A model generated the notes under the pieces. That model was given only the letters and a program-made list of their open reading frames with translations, was not told the origin of the DNA and ran no database searches. This document shows positions 9,401-19,200 of a DNA stretch of 64,000 nucleotides, piece by piece (position 1 is the stretch's first letter; each line of letters opens with the position of its first letter). The stretch is from JAUCQB01 sp964586235 (GTDB lineage Bacteria > Planctomycetota > Phycisphaerae > UBA1845 > PWPN01). The stretch covers positions 39,218 to 103,217 of the forward strand of contig CAZPIO010000009.1 of NCBI GenBank assembly GCA_964586235.1. The letters run 5' to 3'. Position numbers and translations under genes: made by a program.

Positions 9401-9913
9401 GGTATCGTCATCAACGTGTATTTTGACGAGAACCCGGTGCCGGTGCTGTCGATCACCAACGCAGAGCCACGCGACCCTCAGGCCGGGTCGCAGGACGGCT
9501 TCGGCTTCGGCACACAAGGCACGGGTAACACCGAGCACGTCTACTTTGATTGCCTGGTTGCTACCACGGCCGGGGCGTTCCCGCCCGACCAGGACATGGG
9601 CTGTCTTGGTGAATCCCTGACCTGCACGGATTCCTGTCACAAACCGTTCGCCGACGTGGACGAAGACACGGATGTGGACCAGGCCGACTTCGCGGTCTTC
9701 CAGCTCTGCTACACGGGCGCGGGTGCGACCTCGATCCCCGGCCCGCCGGATTACCCGGCCTACTGCGTGTGCCTGAATCGGGGCGATGACGACAACGACG
9801 GAGAACCGAACAACGATACCGACATCGATTCGTTCGACCTGACCGCATTCGAGAACTGCGCAAGCGGACCGGGCGTTCCGGCGAACCCGGACTGCCTCTC
9901 ATCGGGAGGCTGA
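6482..9913 (+). CDS. large secreted multidomain binding protein with dockerin-like tail
   Basis: 1143 residues. The start is the first ATG of ATGATG at 6482, because CGGAGGAACGGA lies directly upstream and the signal peptide (to about ASQRANA) begins there, although the frame is open further upstream. In order: LamG-like beta domain (26-235), a Ser-Pro-Asp-Val module (277-425) shared with two neighbours, a BACON/Ig-like stretch (425-505), another LamG-like domain opening with LAGQGGW (511-700), a second Ig-like stretch (715-810, LAPGESAEVVATIDW), a divergent LamG-like module (826-1037), and an unusually long EF-hand tail (1056-1143) with DEDTDVDQADF and NDTDIDSFDL. No catalytic domain is evident, so binding or scaffolding at the surface is more likely than hydrolysis. 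The gene is divergent from the regulator and has the palindrome at 6353-6367 upstream. Confidence 0.75.
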   Translation: MMTKLMSRGVGILVIGLVLASQRANADVICWEFAVHPTQEPIPMLGFASDTAWPDPGEPPYTPYGGTVAGTGLQGDGTAIFADATTESANSGFVYGLTSGSFTMDVRVRVLESVNEGPGKSMTVKNDGNQRGIKLNTDRIALVNGGEEVAAGNVDLASAFKILRFSVNSTTAAVDPNIVTFYAWDAGTSTWTLVGSTSLGGSGGGGQVPFPGVGIGSLAGSSTQSGKFIIDWARVNPTEALGDTVGPMGPCEAKCESTVTPAAVQTDSGWVGGLPATYASIDMGSPDVTNGLTNENTVGSDGDTAPVVVAGRPCRMNVDPATDGFMYFAIDDDVAYQGSLPAVTISFDYFDEGTGAFGLTYDGPASEWTDAAGTVPLSDTKTWKRGSFTLTDAYFGNRQHDGSDFRIARGMNVHFYIDNVFVSHAPGPEFDYSITNSGAVDITWDVIEANADGTANDYAWVSLTKTPGVLAPEATAPVKAAVDTATLAAGTHTTYLKFTDTCTFAPYAEPFDYADASVLAGQGGWLGSGETSPFIIQTAQLQLNGGAESGLAHSVSHSVGLAVYDGVFSVKVKVKTGGASAGREANNFWRLAAFDAQGNQLGYWQGTPTTVRARNPLNANQASDPQALAADFKIMEMRSNTATKTTEYYYDGALVISYPFNNTSGLASISFERINGADTSAAEYVYFDDVDVSAIEKYHLRQISVNVVDCSLTAEPRVASASGCTGTTTRSFALINNGVSNLTELAVEQITSGGEPTTYPWLSLSVPSATLAPGESAEVVATIDWNYVSMTEVASLRFKATCGGAEIRDSLVGALTVTKMVVPPDPVILRYNGDVDPLAANSAGPGYNFSVFEGVQQGGIVADPDAVDGFAYEIDDVSTAKTKFISEPPAAFADGATLVVRMKKLGGGTYDGGRYGNIWIHAPNIATEIFWGGPSGQLGDRDRGIWTTLTASQGADESYHTIRVTAQDTGGSTGIVINVYFDENPVPVLSITNAEPRDPQAGSQDGFGFGTQGTGNTEHVYFDCLVATTAGAFPPDQDMGCLGESLTCTDSCHKPFADVDEDTDVDQADFAVFQLCYTGAGATSIPGPPDYPAYCVCLNRGDDDNDGEPNNDTDIDSFDLTAFENCASGPGVPANPDCLSSGG
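7651..7678 (+). repeat. 28-base sequence identical to 15622-15649
   Basis: A 28-base stretch inside the module coding region is identical to one in the 12,758 gene, about 8 kb away, in the same frame (it encodes TDAYFGNRQ). The flanking sequence diverges. Confidence 0.8.
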
Positions 9914-10410
9914 GCCCGCAGGCGTCGGAGCAACAATCGAGGGATGTGGCGAGTATGTGTCCGCCCGACCCGCGAAAAGAACGAAGGGCAGCCCCCGGTC
10001 AAACCGGGTAAGGCATGGTTCACTCGTCCGTGCAACGGCGAATGATTGAAAACGTGCACGCCAGGATGAACCTGCCTGCCGATTCTCCTCCTTCCCCGGC
10101 TTCGTGACGGCCGGGGCTGCCTTTTCGCTTGCGAGGGCGAGAACACGAGACAGCGGGTGCGACACAGGCTTGAGGCTTTGTCTCGCCCGCTGTCTGTCGG
10201 GCGGGGTCTGCTCGGCGCTGCGCGCCTGTCCCCATTTTCGCGGGCTCAGGCCCTCTGGAGTGCCACGGACCCCGGGTTTGCGCGGTGAAGGTGCACGAGG
10301 GCAGATCAGCCGCCCGCCGCTCCGCCGGCGTGCAGCCGCCGGGAAGGCCACGCTGAGGCGCAGTCCAGATCCGCCGGGCGGGGACAAGTGGGTCGTTGGA
10401 CGGTAGCGAT
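9914..10410. other. intergenic region with hairpins
   Basis: No credible gene. CCCGGT/ACCGGG (9994-9999, 10003-10008) forms a short hairpin about 80 bases after the upstream stop and may end that transcript, though it lacks a T run. A larger hairpin has 10-bp arms AGACAGCGGG (10148-10157) and CCCGCTGTCT (10186-10195), with partial pairing inside; it would sit in the leader of the next gene. Confidence 0.5.
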
Positions 10411-12612
10411 ATGAAGGGACGAGGACCCGGCGCAGAGCCGGATTCATCTGGTGTGCTGCGTATGTCCGCGGTTCTCGCGGCATGGGTGATCTTGCTGCCC
10501 ACGTCGGCTTGGGTGGGCAACAGCGCCCGGGGAGCGCCTGCCCCGACCATCACCTGGCCGGCCGCGGGGGCGACGTTGGGCTCCGACCGGCCCGACATTA
10601 CCTGGACCAGCGTGCCCATCACCGGCTATGAAGTCCACATCGGTCCGTTTAATGATCCGTCCTATCACCCTTCTCCAACAGACGGCTGGGACTCGGGAGA
10701 GGTAAGCCTGTCCGTGTCCACCAACACCGCCATGTCCGGACCTCTGGCGACCCAGCGGTGGTACTATGTGTTCGCTCGCCTCCGCGACAACGGCGGCTGG
10801 GGGCCCTGGAGTTCACTCGGCCGGAGCTTCTATGTCGCCGGGTGGTTGATCGACGATCCCTCCCCAATCGCCGATCCCGTCGGCTTCCAGTGGCCGCATT
10901 GCATCTGCTATAACCCGGATCTCAAGGAATATCTGCTGGCCTTTGCCGACCGCCAGCCCAATGTGCAGTCCAGGATCTCGTACTACCTGCTCAACGGCGA
11001 CGGGAGCAAGAAAACCGCCACGCTCACCATCACCGACGACGACCATCTCGATGGTGTTCATGAAGCGGGCGTGGTCTACAACAGCCTTCTGAAGCACTAC
11101 TTCCTGGTTTACACCGGGTGGAGGAACGACAATACCCCGCAGTTACGAGATCAACTTCGCGGTCAGCGCGTCCAGCCCGCGACCGGGGCCCCGATCGGGT
11201 CCAGCTATCTGCTCTATGAGAGGGGGGACCTGACCGCCATGGCCGAGCACCGGGTGAGCTACTCGCCGCAGAGCGATGCCTACCTGGTTGTCTGGAAGCA
11301 CACCGAGGCGGGCTTCAACATCTGGGCCCTTCGCGTGGATGCGGCAACGGGCCTGGCTGACGGGATCCTCGACCTCACCGCCGCTGAAACCCGATATACC
11401 GCCTTTCCCGCCGTTGCGTGGAACTCGGCCGACGATGAGTTCCTGGTGACCTTCCAGGTCGATGCCTCCTGCAGTCAAGAGGATCCGACGATCTGTCAGA
11501 GGGACCCCAACTGCGACTGCCTGACCAACACCTGGTGCATCGAGCACGGATGCCCCAATAACGGATGGGACTACTACGGCCAGCGGGTTTCGGCCCAGAA
11601 CGGAATGCTGCTTGCGATTGGCGGCAATATACCGCTGGCGACCACCTCCGCTTGGGAATACGACGGTGACATCGTCTATGACAGCGATCTGCACCGGTAC
11701 CTGATGGTCTACGTGGGCGGCTCCGGCGCGACGACCATCTCGGGACAGTTCATTGCCGCGGATGGGACCCCGTCGGGCAGCCGGTTCCCCGTGCTCAGCT
11801 CGCCCTCGAGCGGCGTAGCGGTCAACCTGGGTCAGCTTCCCAGCACCCGCGAGTACGTGGCCGCATGGCAGGATTGCTGCACCACACGCAACTACGCCCG
11901 CAGGATTTCCCAGGTTGGAGCACTTATCGGCGAGCCGTTCAAGACTACCGGGACAATCATTGCCGATGACGACGATGTGCGCTACGGCGGTGGCAACTGG
12001 AAACCGCTTCCCACACCCAACCCATTCACCGACGAGTTCCTGTTCTCCTGGTACTGTAACCGTGATGATGTTTACGTCCGTCGCTACAAGACCTATCCAA
12101 GCCTGGACGTGACCGCCCCCGCCCCGGTGACGAGCTTCACGGCCGTGCCTCAGCATCGCCAGATCAGCTTGAGCTGGACCAATCCCGACACGGCGGATTT
12201 TCTGGGCACGCTGATCCGCTGCAAGACCGACGGCGTCCCCGCGGACGCGCACGACGGCCTGCCGCTGGTGATCAAGCCGAACACCCCCGGCTCCAGTGAC
12301 AGCTATGTGCATACCGGGCTGGACCGGGCCACGACGTACTACTACGCTGCGTTTTCCTATGACGGCGTGCCCAATCACGGGAGCAACGTGGGCGAGATTG
12401 CTCGGCCCGCGGCCCCTGCCGACTTCGATCTCGACGGGGACGTGGATCAGGTTGACTTTGGCCTCTTCCAGGGATGCTATTCCGGCTCGGGGGTTGGCTG
12501 CGACCCAGGATGCCGGGAAGCCGATCTGGATTCAGACGGTGATGTGGATCAGGCGGACTTCAGCACATTTCAGCCGTGCATGGGCGGGGCGAATCAGTCG
12601 CCCGGGTGCTGA
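10411..12612 (+). CDS. secreted propeller-type protein with two FN3-like domains and dockerin-like tail
   Basis: 733 residues from ATG 10411; the frame is open from a TTG at 10396 and another ATG lies at 10462, and the ribosome site is weak for all three. The export segment is VLAAWVILLPTSAW followed by Ala-rich residues. Residues about 44-145 are an FN3-like domain also present in the 16,222 gene (ITWTSVPITGYEVHIG). Residues 150-565 are repeats of the kind V-x-Y-N-x-x-x-x-x-Y-L-V-V-W typical of secreted beta-propellers. Residues 575-665 are an FN3-like domain with the signature PGSSDSYVHTGL, shared with the 19,550 and 60,861 genes. The tail (670-733) carries two D-x-D-G-D-V-D-Q loops and ends SPGC. 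Likely a surface binding protein; no enzymatic motif is visible. Confidence 0.75.
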   Translation: MKGRGPGAEPDSSGVLRMSAVLAAWVILLPTSAWVGNSARGAPAPTITWPAAGATLGSDRPDITWTSVPITGYEVHIGPFNDPSYHPSPTDGWDSGEVSLSVSTNTAMSGPLATQRWYYVFARLRDNGGWGPWSSLGRSFYVAGWLIDDPSPIADPVGFQWPHCICYNPDLKEYLLAFADRQPNVQSRISYYLLNGDGSKKTATLTITDDDHLDGVHEAGVVYNSLLKHYFLVYTGWRNDNTPQLRDQLRGQRVQPATGAPIGSSYLLYERGDLTAMAEHRVSYSPQSDAYLVVWKHTEAGFNIWALRVDAATGLADGILDLTAAETRYTAFPAVAWNSADDEFLVTFQVDASCSQEDPTICQRDPNCDCLTNTWCIEHGCPNNGWDYYGQRVSAQNGMLLAIGGNIPLATTSAWEYDGDIVYDSDLHRYLMVYVGGSGATTISGQFIAADGTPSGSRFPVLSSPSSGVAVNLGQLPSTREYVAAWQDCCTTRNYARRISQVGALIGEPFKTTGTIIADDDDVRYGGGNWKPLPTPNPFTDEFLFSWYCNRDDVYVRRYKTYPSLDVTAPAPVTSFTAVPQHRQISLSWTNPDTADFLGTLIRCKTDGVPADAHDGLPLVIKPNTPGSSDSYVHTGLDRATTYYYAAFSYDGVPNHGSNVGEIARPAAPADFDLDGDVDQVDFGLFQGCYSGSGVGCDPGCREADLDSDGDVDQADFSTFQPCMGGANQSPGC

Positions 12613-12757
12613 CCGGTGGAAACGGAGGGATGGCGAAGTATGCCTGCGAAATCTGACGAGGCAATCGCCTTGAAAGCCGCGGGAGGGAGGGGAGCCCCTG
12701 TACCAATGCCCCCCAACGACCGGATGTAGTGCAAGGAGAGCATGAAGGAGGCCTGAA

Positions 12758-15700
12758 GTGCGGATCTCTGCCCTTCGGCGTGGCCAACGAGTGATGTTGG
12801 GGGCGATGGCCCTGGTGGTGACCTTGACGGGATCCGCCCCGTTGCAGGCGGTGGGCATCCATCCATCCGGGCGGTACTACACCGATACGGCCGGGAATCC
12901 TGTATTCCTGATCGGCTACTATGGCTGGGCCGCGGTGCCCGCCGGCTATTTCATCGACCACCCATCCCAGTACGCCGACATGATCACCCGCGGGGCACCC
13001 TACGGGATCAACTACAGCCGCATCAGCCTGGGCGTCAACCGCTTCACCAGCACGACCAATCCGCCGGTGTATTATGGCTCGCCGACGCCGGTCCCCTTTC
13101 TGTACGTCAATGGCAAGGCTGATCTCAGCCAGTGGGACCCGGTGTTCTGGAACGGCCTGAAGGCCCAGTGCGACCTGGCCCGGGCCAACGGCGTGATCGT
13201 CCACATCGCTTTTTTTGACGGCGTGGAGTTGCGGAGTCAGGGGGGCGCGGCCTACGGCTACAACAACTCGTTCTGGAATCCGAGCAACCACACGTCATCC
13301 TTCTACCCCACAGGCGACTATTCGGACTGGCCCGGCGCTTTCTATAGACTCAATGAGTTCAACAGCAACACCGGCATCGGCTACTACCAGAGACGCGTGA
13401 TCGACAAGACCCTGGCCGAGACCTTCGGCTACGACAACGTCTTCTACGAGGTAGGTAACGAACTGCTCAGCGCCGATCAGAACTGGTACACCGCTGTGGT
13501 CAGTTACGCCCGGTCGCAGACGAACAAACCGGTCACGCAGTGCAGCCATGCATTCAGGGCTGGCGGCATCCAGGGTTACGCCGACCACGTCGGCGACACC
13601 GCGGCCGAGGTGAAGAGCCACATTGCCGGCTTCGTGGCCACCGCCAACGGTCAGTACCCGACCTGGATCGACCCCGACGGCCCGGCCCTGAGCAACGCCG
13701 ATATCCCCGCCAACGAGCTGCGCGCCGCCGCCTGGTACTCATTCACTGGCGGGGCCGCATGCTGGGGCGGATTCACGGTGGATTACTGGCTCGGGGGACG
13801 GGGCTTCTGGCCGGACACGGTGAACGCCTACAAGCACTTGCAGGACTTCCTCAAGCAGTTGAACGTCCAGTTTGCCCAGATGGTGCCCCACCCTGAACTG
13901 GTCAGCAACAGCAGCGCCAACTCCTGTCTGGCGTACGTTGGGCACGAATACGTGGCTTACGTTCGCAGCGACGCCGGCGTGACGGTGGACCTGACCGGCT
14001 TGTCGGGCTCGCTGCCGTACTACCTCTACGACCCGAAGAACGACGTGTACAGCAGCCGGCAGACCGTGAGCGGCGGCGGCCAGCGGGTGTTTGCCCGGCC
14101 GGACGGGGCCGCGGACTGGGTCGTGTATATCGGCACGGGCGAGCTGTCGGAGTGCCCTCCGATCAGTCCACCGAGCCCGCTTGGGGCTCAGCAGACCCTC
14201 GGGGACGGCATCGAGCCCGGCATCGCCACCGACGCCCAGGGCAGTATTCACGTCGTCTATATGAACAACGGGACAATCTGGTACCGTCAAGGCGATCCCG
14301 ACGCCGTCTTCGACGCCCCTGAACTGATCCCCTCTCCGACAACGGGTCCGGCCCAGTTCAACGCCCCTCATGTAGTCTGCGACGGCAGCAATACCCCCCA
14401 CGTGGTCTTCTCGGACGCCTTCTATCCGACCCCGGGGAACTGCTGGTACACCAATCGCATCGGTGGGAGTTGGAAGGCTCCGGTGTCGGCATTCCCCGGC
14501 GTGATCGTCATGTACCCGCGCCTGGCCTTGTGCGGCTCGTATGCCTTCGTAGCAGCCTCGACCGGGACCCCCGAGGGCACCATCGCACGCCTTTCGAATC
14601 TTGGCGGCACGCCTCATGTAGACCTCACAACCGGCACTTACCTGTTGGCCCCCTACCCGGTCGTCAACTGTGCTGCCAGCCGTCTGTTTGTCGTCGGCCG
14701 CAATTCCGGCAACGGGCACTACCTCCAGGAATACAATTTCAATCTCGCAACGGTCAGCAGCGGCCAGAAGATGACCAATGGCACGCCCAACAAGACCGCC
14801 GAGCCCACTGCCGCGATCATCGACAGCTCCAATGTCGTGCACGCCATCGGCAATTGCGGGGCAACGGGCATTGACCCCGAGACGAACAGCGAACTGTGGT
14901 ACAACAACACCCAGCGCATGGGCCTGGGCGAAAACGCCGTCCTCGGTCTCGCCGGTGTGCCCGGGTCCGGCTGGTGGGGTGACAACGTTTATCCCCACAT
15001 GGTCATGGACATCAACGGCAAGATCTGGCTTGGCTTCCGGGACATCACCACGGGCGAGGGCAAAATCAGCTCCGTCAGCGACGCCGGTTTCACCGAACCG
15101 ATCGTGTTCACCCCGGTTATCACCGACCCTAACAACCCCATCCGGCGGCGGTGGAACTGCCAGGTCGCGCCCGCGCCTACAGGCGGCGTCTATGTCACCT
15201 GGGATTACGGCAACCAGTGCTACTTCCGGCCGGCCGGGGTGTTCTCACTCTGCGATCTGGCGGTCTCGTTCGACCTCGGCTCTCCCGATGTGGCGAACTG
15301 CATGACCCATCCGCAGGGCGGCGACGGCGACACGACGCCCGATACCATCGGCGGCCGAAGCTGCCGGCGCAACATCGATCCGAGCCCCCCGCCGGCGCCC
15401 GGCGCTGACTACTACTTCTATTTCACCGTCTGCGACGGGTTTGCCTACCAGGGCAACAGGCCGGAACTCTACATCGCACTCGATTACTACGACTCCAGCG
15501 GTGGGTCGATTTCGCTCGATTACGACTCGAACACGGGCAACGATATTCCGGCCATCTATAAGAACGGCGGCAGCATTACCTTGACCGGCTCGAACACGTG
15601 GAAGAACGCGGTGTTCCACGTCACCGACGCGTATTTCGGCAACCGCCAGAACGGCGGGGCCGACTTCCGCTTCGGCAACGTGGGGAACTGGTTCTACCTG

Positions 15701-16198
15701 GACAACGTGCGGGTTTCAGTCCAGCAGCCGCTGCCACCGGTCATCGCCGAAGTAACGCCGGACCTGCAGACCGCCTATCCAGGGGTCGCATACTCTCAAC
15801 AACTGGCGTTGACCCAGAACTGCCCGAAATCAACCTGGTCGATGGTCCAGGGCCCGCCGGGAATGTACGTCTGCCAGAGCAATGACCGCGTCCTCGGCTG
15901 GACCCCTGCTCCGAGCGACCTGGGCGATCACACCATCGTGGTCCAGGCCTGCAACCCGATCGGCTGCGATACGGTAAGCTGGATCGTACGGGTGCTTTCC
16001 AGCAGGGATTTTGACCTGGACGGCGACGTCGACCAGGAGGACTTCGGCTTCTTCCAGGGCTGCCTCTCGGGCAGCGGTGCCGGCTATACCTCGGGCTGTG
16101 CTCCCGCAGACCTGGAATCGGACGGCGATGTCGATCAGGCTGACTTCAGCCTGTTCTGGCCCTGCATGGCCGGTTCAGAGGGCTTGCCGGGCTGTTGA
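12758..16198 (+). CDS. secreted clan-A glycosidase-like protein (DUF4038/GH140-like) with dockerin-like tail
   Basis: 1146 residues from GTG 12758, preceded by AAGGAGGCCTGAA. After a signal peptide (1-31) comes a TIM barrel (33-400) opening GRYYTDTAGNPVFLIGYYGW, the pattern of DUF4038/GH140-type apiosidase-like enzymes. FYEVGNELL supplies a clan-A acid/base candidate, Glu235. A collagen-binding-2-like beta domain follows (385-465), then a propeller-like region (470-830), the Ser-Pro-Asp-Val module (835-990), a putative-Ig (He_PIG) domain (992-1078, GWTPAPSDLGDHTI), and the EF-hand tail (1082-1146, ending GLPGC). It probably begins a same-strand run with 16,222, 19,550 and 22,724 (gaps 23, 73 and 123 bases). 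Hydrolysis of a complex plant-type or extracellular glycan is inferred. Confidence 0.8.
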   Translation: MRISALRRGQRVMLGAMALVVTLTGSAPLQAVGIHPSGRYYTDTAGNPVFLIGYYGWAAVPAGYFIDHPSQYADMITRGAPYGINYSRISLGVNRFTSTTNPPVYYGSPTPVPFLYVNGKADLSQWDPVFWNGLKAQCDLARANGVIVHIAFFDGVELRSQGGAAYGYNNSFWNPSNHTSSFYPTGDYSDWPGAFYRLNEFNSNTGIGYYQRRVIDKTLAETFGYDNVFYEVGNELLSADQNWYTAVVSYARSQTNKPVTQCSHAFRAGGIQGYADHVGDTAAEVKSHIAGFVATANGQYPTWIDPDGPALSNADIPANELRAAAWYSFTGGAACWGGFTVDYWLGGRGFWPDTVNAYKHLQDFLKQLNVQFAQMVPHPELVSNSSANSCLAYVGHEYVAYVRSDAGVTVDLTGLSGSLPYYLYDPKNDVYSSRQTVSGGGQRVFARPDGAADWVVYIGTGELSECPPISPPSPLGAQQTLGDGIEPGIATDAQGSIHVVYMNNGTIWYRQGDPDAVFDAPELIPSPTTGPAQFNAPHVVCDGSNTPHVVFSDAFYPTPGNCWYTNRIGGSWKAPVSAFPGVIVMYPRLALCGSYAFVAASTGTPEGTIARLSNLGGTPHVDLTTGTYLLAPYPVVNCAASRLFVVGRNSGNGHYLQEYNFNLATVSSGQKMTNGTPNKTAEPTAAIIDSSNVVHAIGNCGATGIDPETNSELWYNNTQRMGLGENAVLGLAGVPGSGWWGDNVYPHMVMDINGKIWLGFRDITTGEGKISSVSDAGFTEPIVFTPVITDPNNPIRRRWNCQVAPAPTGGVYVTWDYGNQCYFRPAGVFSLCDLAVSFDLGSPDVANCMTHPQGGDGDTTPDTIGGRSCRRNIDPSPPPAPGADYYFYFTVCDGFAYQGNRPELYIALDYYDSSGGSISLDYDSNTGNDIPAIYKNGGSITLTGSNTWKNAVFHVTDAYFGNRQNGGADFRFGNVGNWFYLDNVRVSVQQPLPPVIAEVTPDLQTAYPGVAYSQQLALTQNCPKSTWSMVQGPPGMYVCQSNDRVLGWTPAPSDLGDHTIVVQACNPIGCDTVSWIVRVLSSRDFDLDGDVDQEDFGFFQGCLSGSGAGYTSGCAPADLESDGDVDQADFSLFWPCMAGSEGLPGC
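15622..15649 (+). repeat. 28-base sequence identical to 7651-7678
   Basis: Second copy of the exact 28-base match, within the Ser-Pro-Asp-Val module of this gene. Confidence 0.8.
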
Positions 16199-16221
16199 GT
16201 AACGTCGATAAGGAGTTGCGA

Positions 16222-19200
16222 ATGGGATCTCAAATGAGACGGCATCACAGGCAAGTGACGTGTGTTGGGTTAATCAGCCTGGTGCTGGCCACCGGCGCGA
16301 TGGTCCAGGCCGGGGTGGTGCTGGACGATCCGCTGCAGGGTTCCACCAAAGGAATCCAGGATGGTGGGACCTTCGATTCGGGCGGCTGGAGGGTTACAGG
16401 CGATTATGACTCTATCATTTGGCATCTGCCGCACACTGTGAGCAAGGGTGCCGCCGAGTTCTATGTTAAAGGGATAGACTCGAACTATCCGCACAAGACG
16501 GAGCACTTCCACATGTACGACTACACGTGGTACAACTCCGACTATCAGTACGGCGACCCCGGCTACAGGAACAATCCCTACAAGCATTTCGTCAGGAAGA
16601 CCGGAACCGACGATGCGGCCAGAAACGGTTCCTGCGAGATCGTCTACGCCACCCCCCTGGAATGGTTCGAGTTGGACACGGCGGTGTTCTCCTGGTCCAC
16701 GGACACAAACTACAAAGTTCGCATCGAGTGGGGGCCGGAGGGCGACAACACTCGCCTCAAGGTTTTCAGAGACGGCGTCCAGATGCTCAGCGAAGCGATC
16801 GCAGGCAACTATGTTCCCACCGGACACAGTGTCCGGCTCGGGGCAAGCCCGAGGAGAGCCGGTGAGGGCTCGGAAATCGGTGCCGTATACAGCTATCTCA
16901 AGGTCTGGGATTTGTCGAGTTACGTTCCTGATCCTCCGACGGTGAGTCTTCCGGCGAATGGAGAAACGATCAGGAGCAACCTGGCATTCATCAAATGGAC
17001 GGGCGACAGCCATACTGATTACCAGGTGAGGATCTGTACCGCAGATAACCCCGAGGCAGGCATCATATGGGATTCACAAGAGGTAACCTCCATCCGTGAC
17101 TGGGCATGGACAGGCACCCTGTCCAACCTGGCCAACTACTACGTCTATGTCAGGCTGGGGAACTCCGGGGACTGGAGCGACTGGAGCGCCGCGGGCCGCT
17201 GGTTCCGAGTGGATAATTCATACAATGACTCCAACAACGTGAAAGTCCAGGGCAACAGCCTGAAAGACGGCAACGGACCGTTCCTGGGTTTCGGCTGGAC
17301 CTACATGGCGGCCATGTGGATGTGCAGGAACGACCGGGCGGGATTCCAGAGCGACCTGGATTTCATGAATGACAAGGGTTTCAACTACATGCGGATTCTG
17401 TCGGAGGTGCCCGGAGCCTGCTCGAGCTGCTACTGGTGGGGCCGCAGCATCAACGCGAGCACTTACCAATGCCAGCACGGTGCCTGGGCAAATCCGTGGT
17501 CGGATTACGATCAGCAGCTCAAGGACTGCATCGATATCGCCTACGACCAGTATGGGATCAGAACGGAAGTGACCATTTTCGGCGGCGCCGGCGAGTCATT
17601 CCCGACATACGCGGCCCGACAGGCACACTGCCAGCGGGTATTGGACAGTCTTGTGGGACGGGAGCACAAGGTGATCCAGATCGAAGTGGCCAACGAGGCC
17701 TGGCAGACGGGTTTCCCCGGTTCGCAGGGCATAGCCGACCTGCGGAGCCTGGCGGCGTATCTCGCGGCCCGCACCTCGATTCCCGTTTCACTCAGCGCCA
17801 CCTGCGGGACTAATGATGATCTGCTGACGTTATACAGCGGGAGCGCAGCGGATATCACCACGGAGCATTTCAGCAGGGACCTGGGAACGTCTGAAGGTCA
17901 TTGGTATCCGGTACGGGATTGCTGGCGGGTGGGAACGCTGTATCCGACGATAGCGCCGGTCAGCAGCAATGAGCCGATCGGCCCCGGTTCCTCGGTCAAC
18001 AGCGAAGACCATCCGATTCACATCGCCTCGGCCGCCGTTTTCGCCTGGACGGCAAACCTGCCCATGTACGTGTTTCATTCGCGGGCCGGTGTTCGCCGCG
18101 ACGTGCCCTTCCAGAACATGGCCGGAGTAAACGAGCTGGTGTACCTGCGGCAGATACTGCCGCCGGACCTGGCCAGTTGGGTCAGAAACGACGGGATCGA
18201 GGGTTCCGCACCGTTTACCGTCTTCTGCAACGGCCAGGCGAACAAGTACTGGACCGATGTAGTTGGAGCCAGCACCGGATGCCACAGGAGCATCGGCGGG
18301 ATCAAGGCTGGGGAGTTTGTCTGCTATCCGCAGGGGATACTCGACGGAGGGGTCACCCTGCAGGCCCGACGAAACGTGAGCTTCACCATCTACAATCCGC
18401 TCACGGGTGTAACCGTCGATACCATGACCAGGAACGCCGGTGAGCAGTTCAATCTACCGAAGGGGCCGGAAGCCTACATCATCAAGGGCATCTTCACCGA
18501 CATCATCGGACCACCTGACCAAGCCTCCATCGATCTGGGCGACCCCGACGTGCAGGACTGCATGGCCCTGGTCCCGGTCGGCGACGGCGACACGGTCGTG
18601 GCCACGGTCGGCGGCCGGACCTGCCGCAAGAGCGACCAGCCTGACGATGACTATTACTTCTACTTCGCCGTCTGCGATGCCTTCGCCTATGAGGGCAGCC
18701 GGCCGGATCTCTGGATCAGCTTCGACTACTACGACTACGACACCGGCACCATCACCCTGCAGTACGACTCCGTCGCCGGGATCGGTCAGCCTGGCGGGGA
18801 TGCCACCCATTACGTAAACGGCGGCAGCGTCACCCTGACCAACAGCAACCCCCCGACCTGGAAGCACGCGAAGTTCCACTTGACCGATGCCGGCTTCAAC
18901 AATGGCCAGAACGGAAACGCCGACTTCCGCCTCGGGAAGCTCTGGGGCCCGTCCTGGCCAGCCAAGCAGCCGTTCTACATCGACAAGGTGTGGGTCACGG
19001 CCGAGGAACCGGTGCCTCCGGTCATCGACGAAGTGGCTCCCGATCCAAGGATCGTCGCCGTCGGCACCGCGTACACCGAGCCGTTGAGCCTGGCCCAGGG
19101 CACGTTGCCGGTGAGTTGGTCGGTGGTCGAAGGTCCGGCGGGTCTGCAGGTGAGCTCGAGCGGCCTGGTCAGCGGGTGGACACCCGGTATCGCCGACCTG

